DNA of 49,015 nt from Candidatus Sumerlaeota bacterium (lineage in GTDB: Bacteria > Sumerlaeota > Sumerlaeia > UBA8349), in NCBI GenBank assembly GCA_016931035.1, contig JAFGFN010000123.1:1-49015 (forward strand). Reading direction: 5' to 3'. The notes under the pieces are model-generated. The model had not been told where the DNA came from, did no database searches, and saw nothing but the letters and a program-made list of their open reading frames with translations. Shown one piece after another: positions 1 through 8,436 of the stretch (positions are counted from its first letter, which is position 1; each line of letters begins with the position of its first letter). A program made the translations under genes and the position numbers.

Positions 1-112
1 CCTCGCTTGACTTAGAATGTCGGGCGCCTTCGCCCCGTCCGCGATATTACCCCATCGCTCCGCGTAGCGGAAGTGAGATGCACCCCCGCCGGAATCCGCG
101 GCCGAAATGCCC

Positions 113-141
113 TTGACAAGGGTGATACGCTGTGGTCGAAT
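113..141 (+). promoter_or_regulatory. Probable sigma-70 type promoter of the tRNA gene
   Basis: A perfect -35 box TTGACA at 113-118 is followed after 17 bases by TCGAAT at 136-141, which matches four of six bases of the -10 consensus. A GC-rich stretch follows directly, as is common in the discriminator of stable-RNA promoters. The mature tRNA begins 46 bases after the -10 box. The remaining bases 1-112 show no gene. Confidence 0.5.
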
Positions 142-187
142 CCGGGGTCCGGGCCGACGAAAACGATCCTGCGGGCCGGTTCAGGGA

Positions 188-263
188 GCTGAAGTAGCTC
201 AGTTGGCAGAGCAGCGCATTCGTAATGCGCAGGTCAGGAGTTCGAGCCTCCTCTTCAGCTCCA
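188..263 (+). tRNA. tRNA-Thr (anticodon CGT)
   Basis: A full cloverleaf can be drawn. The acceptor stem pairs GCTGAAG (188-194) with CTTCAGC (253-259). The D arm is GCTC/GAGC, the anticodon stem GCGCA/TGCGC encloses loop TTCGTAA, and the T arm AGGAG/CTCCT encloses TTCGAGC. The anticodon CGT at 221-223 reads ACG threonine codons. The discriminator base is T and the 3' CCA (261-263) is encoded in the gene. There is no intron or variable-arm extension. Confidence 0.95.
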
Positions 264-360
264 TTCTTCTCTCGCTTCTCCTGACTCTCCCTTCTTCTCT
301 CTCTTCCCTTGTTTGCTCGGATGACTCGTTTGCCTCGAAACGCACCGTCATCCAGTGCTC

Positions 361-415
361 TCCCCGTGAGTGGGGACCTATCTTCGCCTGCGAAGCGGGG
401 CGACTTCGCTCCCCG
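361..415. terminator. Hairpin cluster between the tRNA and the convergent gene
   Basis: The 165-base gap after the tRNA is pyrimidine-rich (264-320) and then holds two small inverted repeats: TCCCC(361-365)/GGGGA(372-376) and GCGAAG(390-395)/CTTCGC(404-409). They lie just beyond the stop of the minus-strand membrane protein. They could act as a bidirectional terminator, but there is no clear T-run, so this is tentative. Confidence 0.25.
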
Positions 416-428
416 AGGCGCCGGCGGA

Positions 429-1967
429 CTACGGCCCTTCGTCGAACGGATCGCTCAGAGTGAACACGCTGTACTTCGGAGCCCAAAAGACGGTCAAGTC
501 GCGCCGCGCCTGCTCGAGCCAGCGATCCGGCCGAGAGAAGAGATTGCGGCCCGCAAAGGGCTCAACGCCGGGCTGAATGCCCGCGCGGCAGGCGACGAGG
601 AAGTAGAGGTTCCACAGAACGAGCGCTGAGATCAGGAGCGCTACGGAAGCCCGCCACCACACAGCCCATCGAGTCGTTCTCAGCCGGTGGACGATCTCCG
701 CCAGCCCTAGGAGAAAGACGAACGAGCAGTCCACGAGCCCCCGCATTCCGAAGCTGTATTCGAGCGAGTACCAGTCCCACCCTCCGTAGATCCAGAGTTC
801 GGCGACGAGAACCGCGATCGCGGCCGCGGCCAGTCCGCCCGCTCGCGCCGCGGCCATTCCCAAACCGATACAGGCGATCGCCGCGAGCGGCGTCCAAATG
901 AACAGGCTGTTGACCGAGCCGAAGAGGATCCGCCAGAGGTGAACGGGAAAGAGGTAGATCGCTTCACCGCTGTAGCTGTAGACAAGAAACGAGCCGTAGA
1001 GACTCTTCCACGCGATGATCTGGGGCAGGAATCCCAGCATCGTCCCGGCAGTCGCCGCAATCAAGCACTGTATCGCGCGCGCGACCCACGCCCCGGTTCG
1101 CTCTCTCCCGTGCTCTCGCCAGGCATCCAGCACCAGGACGAGCGGGACGAGCGAGAAGGCGGCGTTCGTGTATCGAACCGTGCACGAGAATCCGAGGATC
1201 GAACCCATCGCCAAGGCTCCCGCCCAGGCCTTCGTCATGCGCCCGCCGCCCACGGAGCGTTCGAAGAGTCGCACCCACCCCAGGGCCGATGCGACAAAGA
1301 GCGTATTGCACGCGAAACTGACGCCGTGGGCCATCGTCGGATCGAACCAGATGTAGTATCCCAGATTCAGGCCGAGCAGGCCGCAGAGGATCGCGATGAG
1401 CGACGTGGTCGCTCCATACCGCTCCCTCAGGATGCGGAACGACGCGGCGATGCCCGCGAATCCGACCAGGATCGACGAGAAAATGAACGCGAGGGGGTAC
1501 GCGGCGGCGAACGGGCTGATGCGGAGCGGAGTAAGGTGTTCCCACATATACGAGAGGAGTCGGGCAACGTACAGCAAGGGGAGCGAGATCAATCCCATGC
1601 CCAGGCCGTACTTGTTGGCGATGCGGCCGATCGGCGTGCGAAGCTCGCCCTTCTCTCCTCTCAGGAATTCCGAGAAATGGGCCTGCGTCGGGCCGAACCC
1701 ACCCATGCGGGCGAGAAACGAGAAGTCGTTGCGAAAGTCGATGTCGCCGTCCACGGCAAGCGACCGGCCCCAGGCGAAATAGCCGTTCGAATCCCAGCCG
1801 AGAATGTAGGGGCGGTGACAGTAGGGAACCGTTTCGAGAAAGGAGGCATAGTTCCAGGCGAGACAGAGCAGAAGGGCTCCCACCCACGCGCACCGCCATA
1901 TCCGTCGCGAACACCGCTGTCTGGCGCCCAACATTGTGTTCCGAGAAGAAAGGGAATCCTGGGACAT
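429..1967 (-). CDS. Polytopic membrane protein, GT-C glycosyltransferase-like
   Basis: The 512-residue protein has about 11-12 hydrophobic segments. After the first (about residues 25-45) comes a polar loop with an acidic run (GWDSNGYFAWGR and GDIDFRNDF), placed where GT-C enzymes of the ArnT/PMT (GT39) type hold catalytic acidic residues. This suggests an integral membrane sugar transferase that uses polyprenyl-phosphate sugars, but no exact family was recognised and the acceptor cannot be told. It is probably co-transcribed with the IMP cyclohydrolase gene 39 bases upstream, although the two share no obvious function. The ATG is preceded only by a weak AGG; an inner Met 11 residues on is possible. 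Transmembrane topology is clear, the enzymatic role is inferred. Confidence 0.7.
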   Translation of the reverse strand: MSQDSLSSRNTMLGARQRCSRRIWRCAWVGALLLCLAWNYASFLETVPYCHRPYILGWDSNGYFAWGRSLAVDGDIDFRNDFSFLARMGGFGPTQAHFSEFLRGEKGELRTPIGRIANKYGLGMGLISLPLLYVARLLSYMWEHLTPLRISPFAAAYPLAFIFSSILVGFAGIAASFRILRERYGATTSLIAILCGLLGLNLGYYIWFDPTMAHGVSFACNTLFVASALGWVRLFERSVGGGRMTKAWAGALAMGSILGFSCTVRYTNAAFSLVPLVLVLDAWREHGRERTGAWVARAIQCLIAATAGTMLGFLPQIIAWKSLYGSFLVYSYSGEAIYLFPVHLWRILFGSVNSLFIWTPLAAIACIGLGMAAARAGGLAAAAIAVLVAELWIYGGWDWYSLEYSFGMRGLVDCSFVFLLGLAEIVHRLRTTRWAVWWRASVALLISALVLWNLYFLVACRAGIQPGVEPFAGRNLFSRPDRWLEQARRDLTVFWAPKYSVFTLSDPFDEGP

Positions 1968-2006
1968 GACGGACGGCCTGCCTGAATATGGGGGAAAACC
2001 GGAAAC

Positions 2007-2606
2007 CTAGCCCGTCGTCCGGCTGAAATAGGCGTGAATCGCCGTATCGTACTCCATCGTGTGTTTGAACACCTTGAGCGCCAGTCGGCGGCGCGTGGTC
2101 AGGGACACGCTCGCGTTGTTGGCCAGCATTTCTTCGATGATGGGTCCGTAATCCGTGGGATCGACGATGGCGGCAACGCTCTCGAAATTCTTGGCCGCGG
2201 CGCGCAACATCGACGGGCCGCCGATGTCGATATTCTCGATGATGTCGTGCTCGGTAGCGTCTTCGCGCGCAAGAACCTGGCGAAACGGATAGAGATTCAC
2301 GACCACCATGTCGATAGGCTGCAACTCGTGCGCCACGAGCGTATCCAAGTCCTTCTTGTTGTCGCGCCGGGCCAGGATGCCCGCGAAAACCGCCGGGTGC
2401 AGGGTCTTGACCCGTCCGTCCATGATCTCGGGGAAGTCGGTCAACTCGTCGATCGGGATGGCCTTGACGCCCGCCTCTTGCAGGGCGCGGAAGGTGCCGC
2501 CCGTGGAATAGATCGTCACGTTCATTTGGGCCAGGTGATTCGCCATCTCGCCCAGTCCCGTCTTGTCGGAAACGCTGAGGATCGCTCGTTTGATCGGATC
2601 GCCCAT
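2007..2606 (-). CDS. purH: Stand-alone IMP cyclohydrolase (PurH N-terminal domain only)
   Basis: At 199 residues this matches only the MGS-like IMP cyclohydrolase domain of bifunctional PurH, which normally exceeds 500 residues. Family motifs are intact: AILSVSDKTG near the start, STGGT at about 34-38, MDGRVKTLHP at about 61-70, NLYPF, and NIDIGGPSMLRAAAKN. The domain closes FAICAR to IMP, the last step of de novo purine synthesis. The reading frame ends in a TAG just after the YFSR boundary, and the next gene begins 39 bases later, so the AICAR formyltransferase domain is absent here. Because the break is at the natural domain boundary and the domain looks undamaged, a genuine one-domain enzyme is more likely than a truncation; formylation must be supplied elsewhere. 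Confidence 0.9.
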   Translation of the reverse strand: MGDPIKRAILSVSDKTGLGEMANHLAQMNVTIYSTGGTFRALQEAGVKAIPIDELTDFPEIMDGRVKTLHPAVFAGILARRDNKKDLDTLVAHELQPIDMVVVNLYPFRQVLAREDATEHDIIENIDIGGPSMLRAAAKNFESVAAIVDPTDYGPIIEEMLANNASVSLTTRRRLALKVFKHTMEYDTAIHAYFSRTTG

Positions 2607-2858
2607 GGTGGTTGTCCTCTCTTCCCTTTGAAACAGCGGCGCGCCGGATTGTCCGTCTTGCCTATCCGCGGCTGGAAGACAGATTTATACGTTCATGGAG
2701 CGCCGGAATCAAGAACTGTCGCTTGCGGCTGGAATCTCGGGCCGGACCCGGGAACTGAGAGAAACCACTGTTCCCCGCCTTGATCCGTTTCGCAAAACAG
2801 GTTTTCCCGATCGCGCCGGACCTCGATCCTATAGCGCTTGCCGACACCCCGTGTCGCT

Positions 2859-4535
2859 CTATCGGGCCGCTAGGGTCGGGCGAACGGCCCCATACCATTC
2901 TTCGAAGCGACCTCGCGTTCGCAACAGATGGCGTGACCGCCCTCGAGTAATACCCGCTCGGCGGAAGGCGTCGTTGTATATTGCGTTTTCCCAGCTCGCG
3001 ATCGGACGATGATGCGACATGTGGATCACAAAGGCGTCCGGAGATCCTTGACAAAACACGGGTTGCGAGATTCGAATGCGCCGCCCCTCCAGGTCGGCGA
3101 ATAGAAGCGAATCCGCCCGCGGGCAGAACTCGACGGTCGGCAACGCTCGATCCGGCATCGGCAGGCGTTCCAGAAAACCACGCACCCAGGCCAGATCCTC
3201 CGGCGTCGCGTACGCGCCGCCGGGCTCGATCCGCATCATGAACCAGCGACCGTTCCAGGGATAGTCCCACGGCGTGGGAATGCGTTCCGCCTTCAGATGC
3301 CACGTCAGAAGGGCAAGGGTCACTCCGACGGGAATCCAGCGCGACGCAGAAAGGGGAGACTGCGGCGACAACGCGCCCAACCGCTTCACGAAGGCGTGGC
3401 CGAGAGACGCCGTTGCCAACCTGAGCAACGCCATCGAGAGGAGCAGCAGCGCCAGACTGCCGAAGACCTCGTACCACATCTCCTGCCCGACCCGCCACAC
3501 CAGCCAAGCGGGCACAGCCACAACCAGAAACTGGATCGACCGCCGGTCCCGCGCCCGCCACCCCCAGGCGGCGCAGAGGACGAACAACCCCGCCGACACG
3601 AGGCTCCACCACCCCAAAAGGGCCTCGAGCGTCACGATCTCGCGCTTCTTGCGAAGGAACTGATAGGCCATGTCGTGGCGAAACGCGCTCCAATACCGAA
3701 GCGCGTAGACGAGGTAGAGCAGCCAGAGAAAGGCGACAATCGCCAGGAAAAGCCATTCCCAGGATCGGGGAAGCCGACGTCGGCACCCGAAACGCGGAGA
3801 GACCATCCACCAAACAGCGATCGCGAGAACAAAGAGCATCCCGTTGGGGTGCACCAAAGGCATCGCGAGCGCGACGGCCGTCGCCGGGTAAGGCCTATCG
3901 ACGCGCAGAAAGACGAGCGCCGCCACGGCGAGCGCGAGAATCGGGGCTTCCATCCGGCCGATGTTGCCGGCGACGACAAACGGACTCCCAAGAAAGAAAC
4001 ACGCGCACAACACGGCCGCCAGCGAACCGACGAGCGGGCCTAGGTTCTCGGGAATCTTGACGCCTTCGGAGGCGCCGGCTCTTCCCAGGTCCGCCGCCAG
4101 CCCGATCAGGCCGACAAAGCCCAACGCCACGCAGACGAACGATATCCAACGCGCCAGACCCAACGAAAAGCCAAATACCTTGAAGACCGTGCCGGTGAAA
4201 ACCATGTAACCGGGCGGCATCCACAAGATCGGACGTTCCGGGTTCAAAACGGGCGAGAGCAGCGTACCCTCGCGGGCGAACGCGATGCTCGGCCAGAGGA
4301 AATCGCATTCGTCGGCCCAAGGCACCGGAAACTGATCGCCCGCGACGACGTGGACGAACAGGGCAAGCGACAGCGCAACCGCCGCGATGACCGTACAGGG
4401 AACAAGACTTCCCCTGCGCCAGGAGGCGCTCGGGTTCTCCGCGCCGGGCGTCTCCCCATTCTTCTTCTGAGCGGGGGCGGAATCTCCCATGAGGCTTGTC
4501 CTATCGACTCTACAGATGGAGAAGTTGTCGAACAC
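2859..4535 (-). CDS. Polytopic membrane glycosyltransferase-like protein (GT39/ArnT-like)
   Basis: The 558-residue protein has a cytoplasmic, Lys/Ser-rich N-terminus, a first membrane segment at about 50-67, then the loop WADECDFLWPS with the Asp-Glu pair typical of GT39/ArnT-like enzymes, and about ten further hydrophobic segments up to residue 410. A soluble C-terminal part of about 140 residues follows. By family it would transfer a sugar from a lipid-phosphate donor on the outer face of the inner membrane; donor and acceptor are unknown. The first Met gives the N-terminus MFDNFSICRV; a second candidate lies 15 residues on (MGDSAPAQ, at 4490). It lies 252 bases upstream of the IMP cyclohydrolase gene on the same strand; no motif is clear in that gap. 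Confidence 0.7.
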   Translation of the reverse strand: MFDNFSICRVDRTSLMGDSAPAQKKNGETPGAENPSASWRRGSLVPCTVIAAVALSLALFVHVVAGDQFPVPWADECDFLWPSIAFAREGTLLSPVLNPERPILWMPPGYMVFTGTVFKVFGFSLGLARWISFVCVALGFVGLIGLAADLGRAGASEGVKIPENLGPLVGSLAAVLCACFFLGSPFVVAGNIGRMEAPILALAVAALVFLRVDRPYPATAVALAMPLVHPNGMLFVLAIAVWWMVSPRFGCRRRLPRSWEWLFLAIVAFLWLLYLVYALRYWSAFRHDMAYQFLRKKREIVTLEALLGWWSLVSAGLFVLCAAWGWRARDRRSIQFLVVAVPAWLVWRVGQEMWYEVFGSLALLLLSMALLRLATASLGHAFVKRLGALSPQSPLSASRWIPVGVTLALLTWHLKAERIPTPWDYPWNGRWFMMRIEPGGAYATPEDLAWVRGFLERLPMPDRALPTVEFCPRADSLLFADLEGRRIRISQPVFCQGSPDAFVIHMSHHRPIASWENAIYNDAFRRAGITRGRSRHLLRTRGRFEEWYGAVRPTLAAR

Positions 4536-4731
4536 GTTTCGCCAGAGGAATCATAAGATCGGTTCGGCGGGCTTTTCCAGTGATATCTTGTCCCAGAGAA
4601 GAAGCGGAGCGTAAAGCAGCCAAACTTGCGGGCCGCTTTCTTGCTTGCCTTTTGGCCTTTTCAAAGACAACATAACCTCTGAAAACCCGGTCTTCATAGA
4701 TCGCCGGGAAGGAGGAGCATTCGAGCAACCT

Positions 4732-5502
4732 ATGGTTCGCACTCGCAGCATTCGTCACCGCATCTTCCCCGTCGCGCGCGACGGGTGGCGTTTCATCCTG
4801 CCCCCGTTGATTCTCGCTTTGATTCTCGCGGTCATGGCGTTCCTCAAAACGGCCCTGGTTCTTCTCGTCGTGGCGGGAATCGTCGCCATGTTCTTCCGCG
4901 ACCCCGAGCGACGGGTTCCCCGCCAACCGGGTCTGATCCTCTCGCCCGCCGACGGCACGGTGACCTCGATCGAGGAGGTGGAGATCGAGACCGCTCCCGG
5001 ACAAGTCGAACGTTTGCGGTGCATCAGCATCTTCCTCTCGGTTCTCAACGCGCACATCCAGCGAGCGCCCACCTACGGAACGATCGCCTCGGTCACGTAC
5101 CGCCCGGGCAAGTTCATGAACGCGATGAACGGCGAGTCTTCGGACGAGAACGAGCACAACATGGTCTGGATGAGATCCGGCCTTGGAACCTTGGGGGTGA
5201 AGCAAATCGCGGGTATGATCGCTCGGCGAGTCGTGTGTCACTGTCACCCCGGAGAACACGTCCTGGCGGGCCAGAGAATCGGCCTGATCCGGTTCGGATC
5301 GCGAACGAACCTGTATTTCTCGCTCGACGCCTCCGTGAGGACGAGTGTGGGCCGGCCGGTCAAGGCGGGACTCTCGGTTCTGGCCGAGATGCGCGAACCG
5401 GCGACGCAAAGCCCCCCCCCCCAATCGGGGAGCGCGCCCGCCGGGGGGGAATCGCAGTCCCCTGGGACCGTTCCGGCGTCCGGTTCGGAGGAGGAATCCT
5501 AA
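4732..5502 (+). CDS. psd: Phosphatidylserine decarboxylase proenzyme (short, Psd-B-like)
   Basis: This converts phosphatidylserine to phosphatidylethanolamine at the inner membrane. It has a membrane segment at about residues 22-52, then the family blocks FFRDPER (54-60), LSPADGT (70-76), FLSVLNAHIQRAP (101-113), PGKFMNA (125-131), NEHN and KQIAGMIARR. RFGSRTNLY contains the self-cleavage site; Ser190 should become the pyruvoyl group. The length (256) fits the short bacterial/archaeal type. The ATG at 4732 lies 16 bases after GGAAGGAGG; a TTG at 4645 would add 29 unlikely residues. The last 30 or so residues are a Pro/Ser/Gly/Glu-rich tail containing an 11-C run in the DNA. The stop directly abuts the synthase gene, implying one operon. 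Confidence 0.93.
   Translation: MVRTRSIRHRIFPVARDGWRFILPPLILALILAVMAFLKTALVLLVVAGIVAMFFRDPERRVPRQPGLILSPADGTVTSIEEVEIETAPGQVERLRCISIFLSVLNAHIQRAPTYGTIASVTYRPGKFMNAMNGESSDENEHNMVWMRSGLGTLGVKQIAGMIARRVVCHCHPGEHVLAGQRIGLIRFGSRTNLYFSLDASVRTSVGRPVKAGLSVLAEMREPATQSPPPQSGSAPAGGESQSPGTVPASGSEEES
5412..5422 (+). repeat. C11 homopolymer tract inside psd
   Basis: Eleven consecutive C residues lie in the sequence for the low-complexity tail of the decarboxylase, 20 bases before a run of seven G. Slippage would change only the tail after the catalytic domain and would shift where translation ends relative to the adjoining pssA start. Confidence 0.8.
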
Positions 5503-6363
5503 ATGGCGGATCGAACGATCCCGGCGCGCCGGAAAACCTCGTCCCACCGAGTGCGAAGAGTGTATCTGCTCCCCAACCTTCTCACCGCCTTCAACCTCTT
5601 TCTCGGGTTTTGGGCCATCGCCGCCGTGATGCGGGGCGACATCGACCGCGCCTGCTGGCTCGTCTTCCTGGCAATTCTCCTCGACGGCCTGGATGGGGCA
5701 ATGGCGCGCCTGACCCACACGCAGAGCGAATTCGGATTGCAGTTCGACTCGCTCTCGGACCTCGTCTCGTTCGGCTTGGCCCCCGCCGTCGCGGCGTTTC
5801 GGACAATGAGCAACATGACCGAGCTCGAGAAGCCGGGACGCCTGGTCCTCGGCGTGTGCGGGCTCTTCGCCGTCTGCGGCGCTCTGCGCTTGGCGCGCTA
5901 CAACGTCCAGGTCAAGGACGTCGAGAAACGTTCGTTCGTCGGCTTGCCGATTCCCGCCTCGGCCGGAATGCTCGTCTTCAGCATCCTGATGATGCGGGAG
6001 CACCGCGACGCCATGCCCTTTTTCGTCCACCACTCCGTGATCCCGCCACTGTTCCTGTTCCTGATTTCCGGCCTGGCGATTCTGATGGTGAGCCAACTGC
6101 CGTATCCGAGTTTGCCGCGGTTGTTGAGGATTCAGCGACGCACGTCGTTCGACTCGCTTGTCTTCATGATCTTCGTGGCCGTGCTGTTGCTCGCGATCTG
6201 GTCGGAGTTGCGGGTCCAGATCATCTTTGCGGTCGGCGTCCTCTACGTCTTCGGAACCCCGCTCCTGTACTCTCTCTCCTCCATCACGGGTCGGCGGCGC
6301 GCCGGCCAACCGGTCGGGTCGCGCCCGGCGATCGACGAGACGCAGACGGGCTCGCCGCGCTGA
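5503..6363 (+). CDS. pssA: CDP-diacylglycerol-serine O-phosphatidyltransferase
   Basis: This integral membrane enzyme makes phosphatidylserine from CDP-diacylglycerol and serine, the substrate of the preceding gene product. The CDP-alcohol phosphatidyltransferase signature is complete at residues 64-86: D64-G-x2-A-R69-x8-G78-x3-D82-x3-D86, with the metal-binding Asp residues all present. About seven to eight hydrophobic segments span residues 22-275, and a polar tail follows. The ATG follows the psd stop with no gap and is served by GGAGGAG about eight bases upstream, so translation is probably coupled. Length (286) is normal for the Bacillus-like type II family. Confidence 0.93.
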   Translation: MADRTIPARRKTSSHRVRRVYLLPNLLTAFNLFLGFWAIAAVMRGDIDRACWLVFLAILLDGLDGAMARLTHTQSEFGLQFDSLSDLVSFGLAPAVAAFRTMSNMTELEKPGRLVLGVCGLFAVCGALRLARYNVQVKDVEKRSFVGLPIPASAGMLVFSILMMREHRDAMPFFVHHSVIPPLFLFLISGLAILMVSQLPYPSLPRLLRIQRRTSFDSLVFMIFVAVLLLAIWSELRVQIIFAVGVLYVFGTPLLYSLSSITGRRRAGQPVGSRPAIDETQTGSPR

Positions 6364-6510
6364 GTAGCGCTGCGAAGACTCGTCTCCGCCGGGAACCCTC
6401 ACCGTCTTACCGCCGGGTTCGGGCAGCGCAACAGATAGTTGCTGCATTCGATCGCGTTTCCGGTTATCAAGAAAGCGACCGACTCTTCCGGAAGGACGGA
6501 CGTATACCCC

Positions 6511-8436
6511 ATGGCCGACAAGACGTTTTACGTCACCACACCGATCTATTACCCCAACGCCGACCCGCATATCGGCAGCTCGTACACAACCGTCATGTGC
6601 GACATTCTGCGCCGCTACTACGACCTGCTCGGCTTCGAGACCTACTTCCTGACCGGCACGGACGAACACGGCGAGAAAGTGTTCCGTGAAGCCCAGGACC
6701 AAAAACGCGACGTGCGCGAGATGGTCGATGACATCTCGGAGCGATTCCGCGCGCTCTGGCCGCAGCTCAACATCTCGAACGACGATTTCATCCGCACGAC
6801 CGAGGAACGCCACACCCGCGTGGTCCAGGCGATCGTTCAGAAGACCTACGACTCGGGCGACATCTACATAGCCGAGTACACGGGCAACTACTGCGTCGGG
6901 TGCGAACGGTTCTATACCGACACCGAGGTCGAGGCGACGCCGGGGATGTGTCCGACGCACGAGAAACCTCTCGAAACGATCTCGGAGAAGAACTATTTCT
7001 TCCGTCTGAGCAAGTACCAGGACTGGCTGCGCGAGAAGATCGAGAGCGACGAAGCGTTTCTTCGGCCCGAGCAGTATCGGCGCGAAGTGCTCGCGCTGTT
7101 GCGAAAGCCGATCGACGATCTCTGCATTTCGCGTCCGGCCGAACGCCTGCACTGGGGCATCCCGATGCCGTTCGACGAGAAGTACGTCATCTACGTCTGG
7201 TACGACGCCCTGGTCAACTACATCAGCGCCATCGGCTATCCCGACGATCCCAAGTTCGCGAAGTTCTGGCCGTCGGTCATGCACGTGATCGGGAAAGACA
7301 TTCTGCGCCAGCACGCCGTCTTCTGGCCCTGCATGCTCAAGGCCGTCGGCATCGAGCCGTTCAAGCGTTTGCGCGTCCACGGCTACTGGACCGCCTACGG
7401 CAGGAAGATCAGCAAGAGCCTGGGCAACGCCGTCGATCCGCGCGAGGAGATCGCGAAGTTCGGGCTCGACGTGTTCCGCTACTACCTGGCGCGCGAAATG
7501 GCGTTCGGCAACGACGGCGACTACGACGGCGCACGGCTCGTCGGCCGCAACAACGCCGAGTTGGCGAACGACCTAGGGAATCTCTCGTCGCGGCTGACCG
7601 CGATGATCGCCAAGTATTGCGAAGGCAAAATGCCCACCGTCGGCGAGACGACCGACGAAGACCGGGCGCTACTCGGCGAAATCGACGCGCTGCTCGAGCG
7701 GCTGCCCACGCACCTCGAGAAAGTGGCCATCCACGCCCTCCTCGAAGAAACGATGCGGACGATCGCGAACGTGAACCGCTACGTCACGGCGCAGGCCCCT
7801 TGGGCGTTGATGAAGAAGAAAGAGACGGATCGCGTCGCCACGGTTCTCGCCGTCGCATCGCAGGTGCTCGTAGGCACGGCGAAACTGCTGTGGCCCGTCA
7901 TGCCCGACAAGATGACCGGACTCCTCGCGGCGTTCGGCGTTCGCGGCGCGAGCGCCGCGGCCGAATTCAAGAACGAGCCCGTCGCGCCCGGCACGGCGAT
8001 TCAACCCGCGGCCGCCTTGTTCCCCCAACTCGAATGGAAAGGCGCCGCGATAACAAAGGAGGCCGAGGCCGCCCCGGCGGCGGAGAAGGGGCCTACGGTC
8101 GAGCCCCCGAAACCCGAAATCTCCTTCGACGACTTCATGAAGGTCGATCTGCGCGTCGCGACCGTTCTCGAAGCCGAGCGGGTGCCCAAGACCGACAAGC
8201 TGATGCGCCTCACGATCGACGTCGGGTTCGAGCAACGCCAGATTGTCGCGGGCATCGCCGAAGCCTACGCGCCCGAGGACTTGGTCGGCCGCCAGATCGT
8301 GGTGGTGGCGAATCTCGCGCCGCGCAAACTCAAAGGGATCGAATCGAAAGGGATGCTCCTCGCCAGCCGCTCGGGTCAGGACCTCTTCCTCCTCGGTCCC
8401 GACGCTCCATCCGTCCCGGGTTCGGAGGTTTCGTGA
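6511..8436 (+). CDS. metG: Methionyl-tRNA synthetase with C-terminal tRNA-binding domain
   Basis: This class I aminoacyl-tRNA synthetase charges tRNA-Met. It shows the HIGH-type motif HIGS (20-23), a zinc knuckle formed by Cys128, Cys131, Cys147 and His150, the KMSKS loop as KISKS (299-303), and an anticodon-binding helical region (about 370-500). After an Ala/Glu/Pro linker it ends with an EMAP-II/Trbp111-like tRNA-binding domain (about 535-641; VDLRVATVLEAERVP, PRKLKGIESKGMLL). Length 641 is typical for the form with the fused domain. The ATG at 6511 starts the conserved KTFYVTTPIYYPN block; an in-frame upstream Met at 6439 would add 24 non-conserved residues. The 147 bases before it show no gene. 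Confidence 0.96.
   Translation: MADKTFYVTTPIYYPNADPHIGSSYTTVMCDILRRYYDLLGFETYFLTGTDEHGEKVFREAQDQKRDVREMVDDISERFRALWPQLNISNDDFIRTTEERHTRVVQAIVQKTYDSGDIYIAEYTGNYCVGCERFYTDTEVEATPGMCPTHEKPLETISEKNYFFRLSKYQDWLREKIESDEAFLRPEQYRREVLALLRKPIDDLCISRPAERLHWGIPMPFDEKYVIYVWYDALVNYISAIGYPDDPKFAKFWPSVMHVIGKDILRQHAVFWPCMLKAVGIEPFKRLRVHGYWTAYGRKISKSLGNAVDPREEIAKFGLDVFRYYLAREMAFGNDGDYDGARLVGRNNAELANDLGNLSSRLTAMIAKYCEGKMPTVGETTDEDRALLGEIDALLERLPTHLEKVAIHALLEETMRTIANVNRYVTAQAPWALMKKKETDRVATVLAVASQVLVGTAKLLWPVMPDKMTGLLAAFGVRGASAAAEFKNEPVAPGTAIQPAAALFPQLEWKGAAITKEAEAAPAAEKGPTVEPPKPEISFDDFMKVDLRVATVLEAERVPKTDKLMRLTIDVGFEQRQIVAGIAEAYAPEDLVGRQIVVVANLAPRKLKGIESKGMLLASRSGQDLFLLGPDAPSVPGSEVS

Noticed and set aside
4510..7380. 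A 956-codon open frame on the minus strand
   Set aside because: It is antisense to psd, pssA and metG, all of which have full family motifs. Long antisense frames are expected in GC-rich DNA, and the translation is Arg/Asp/Val-rich without any domain.
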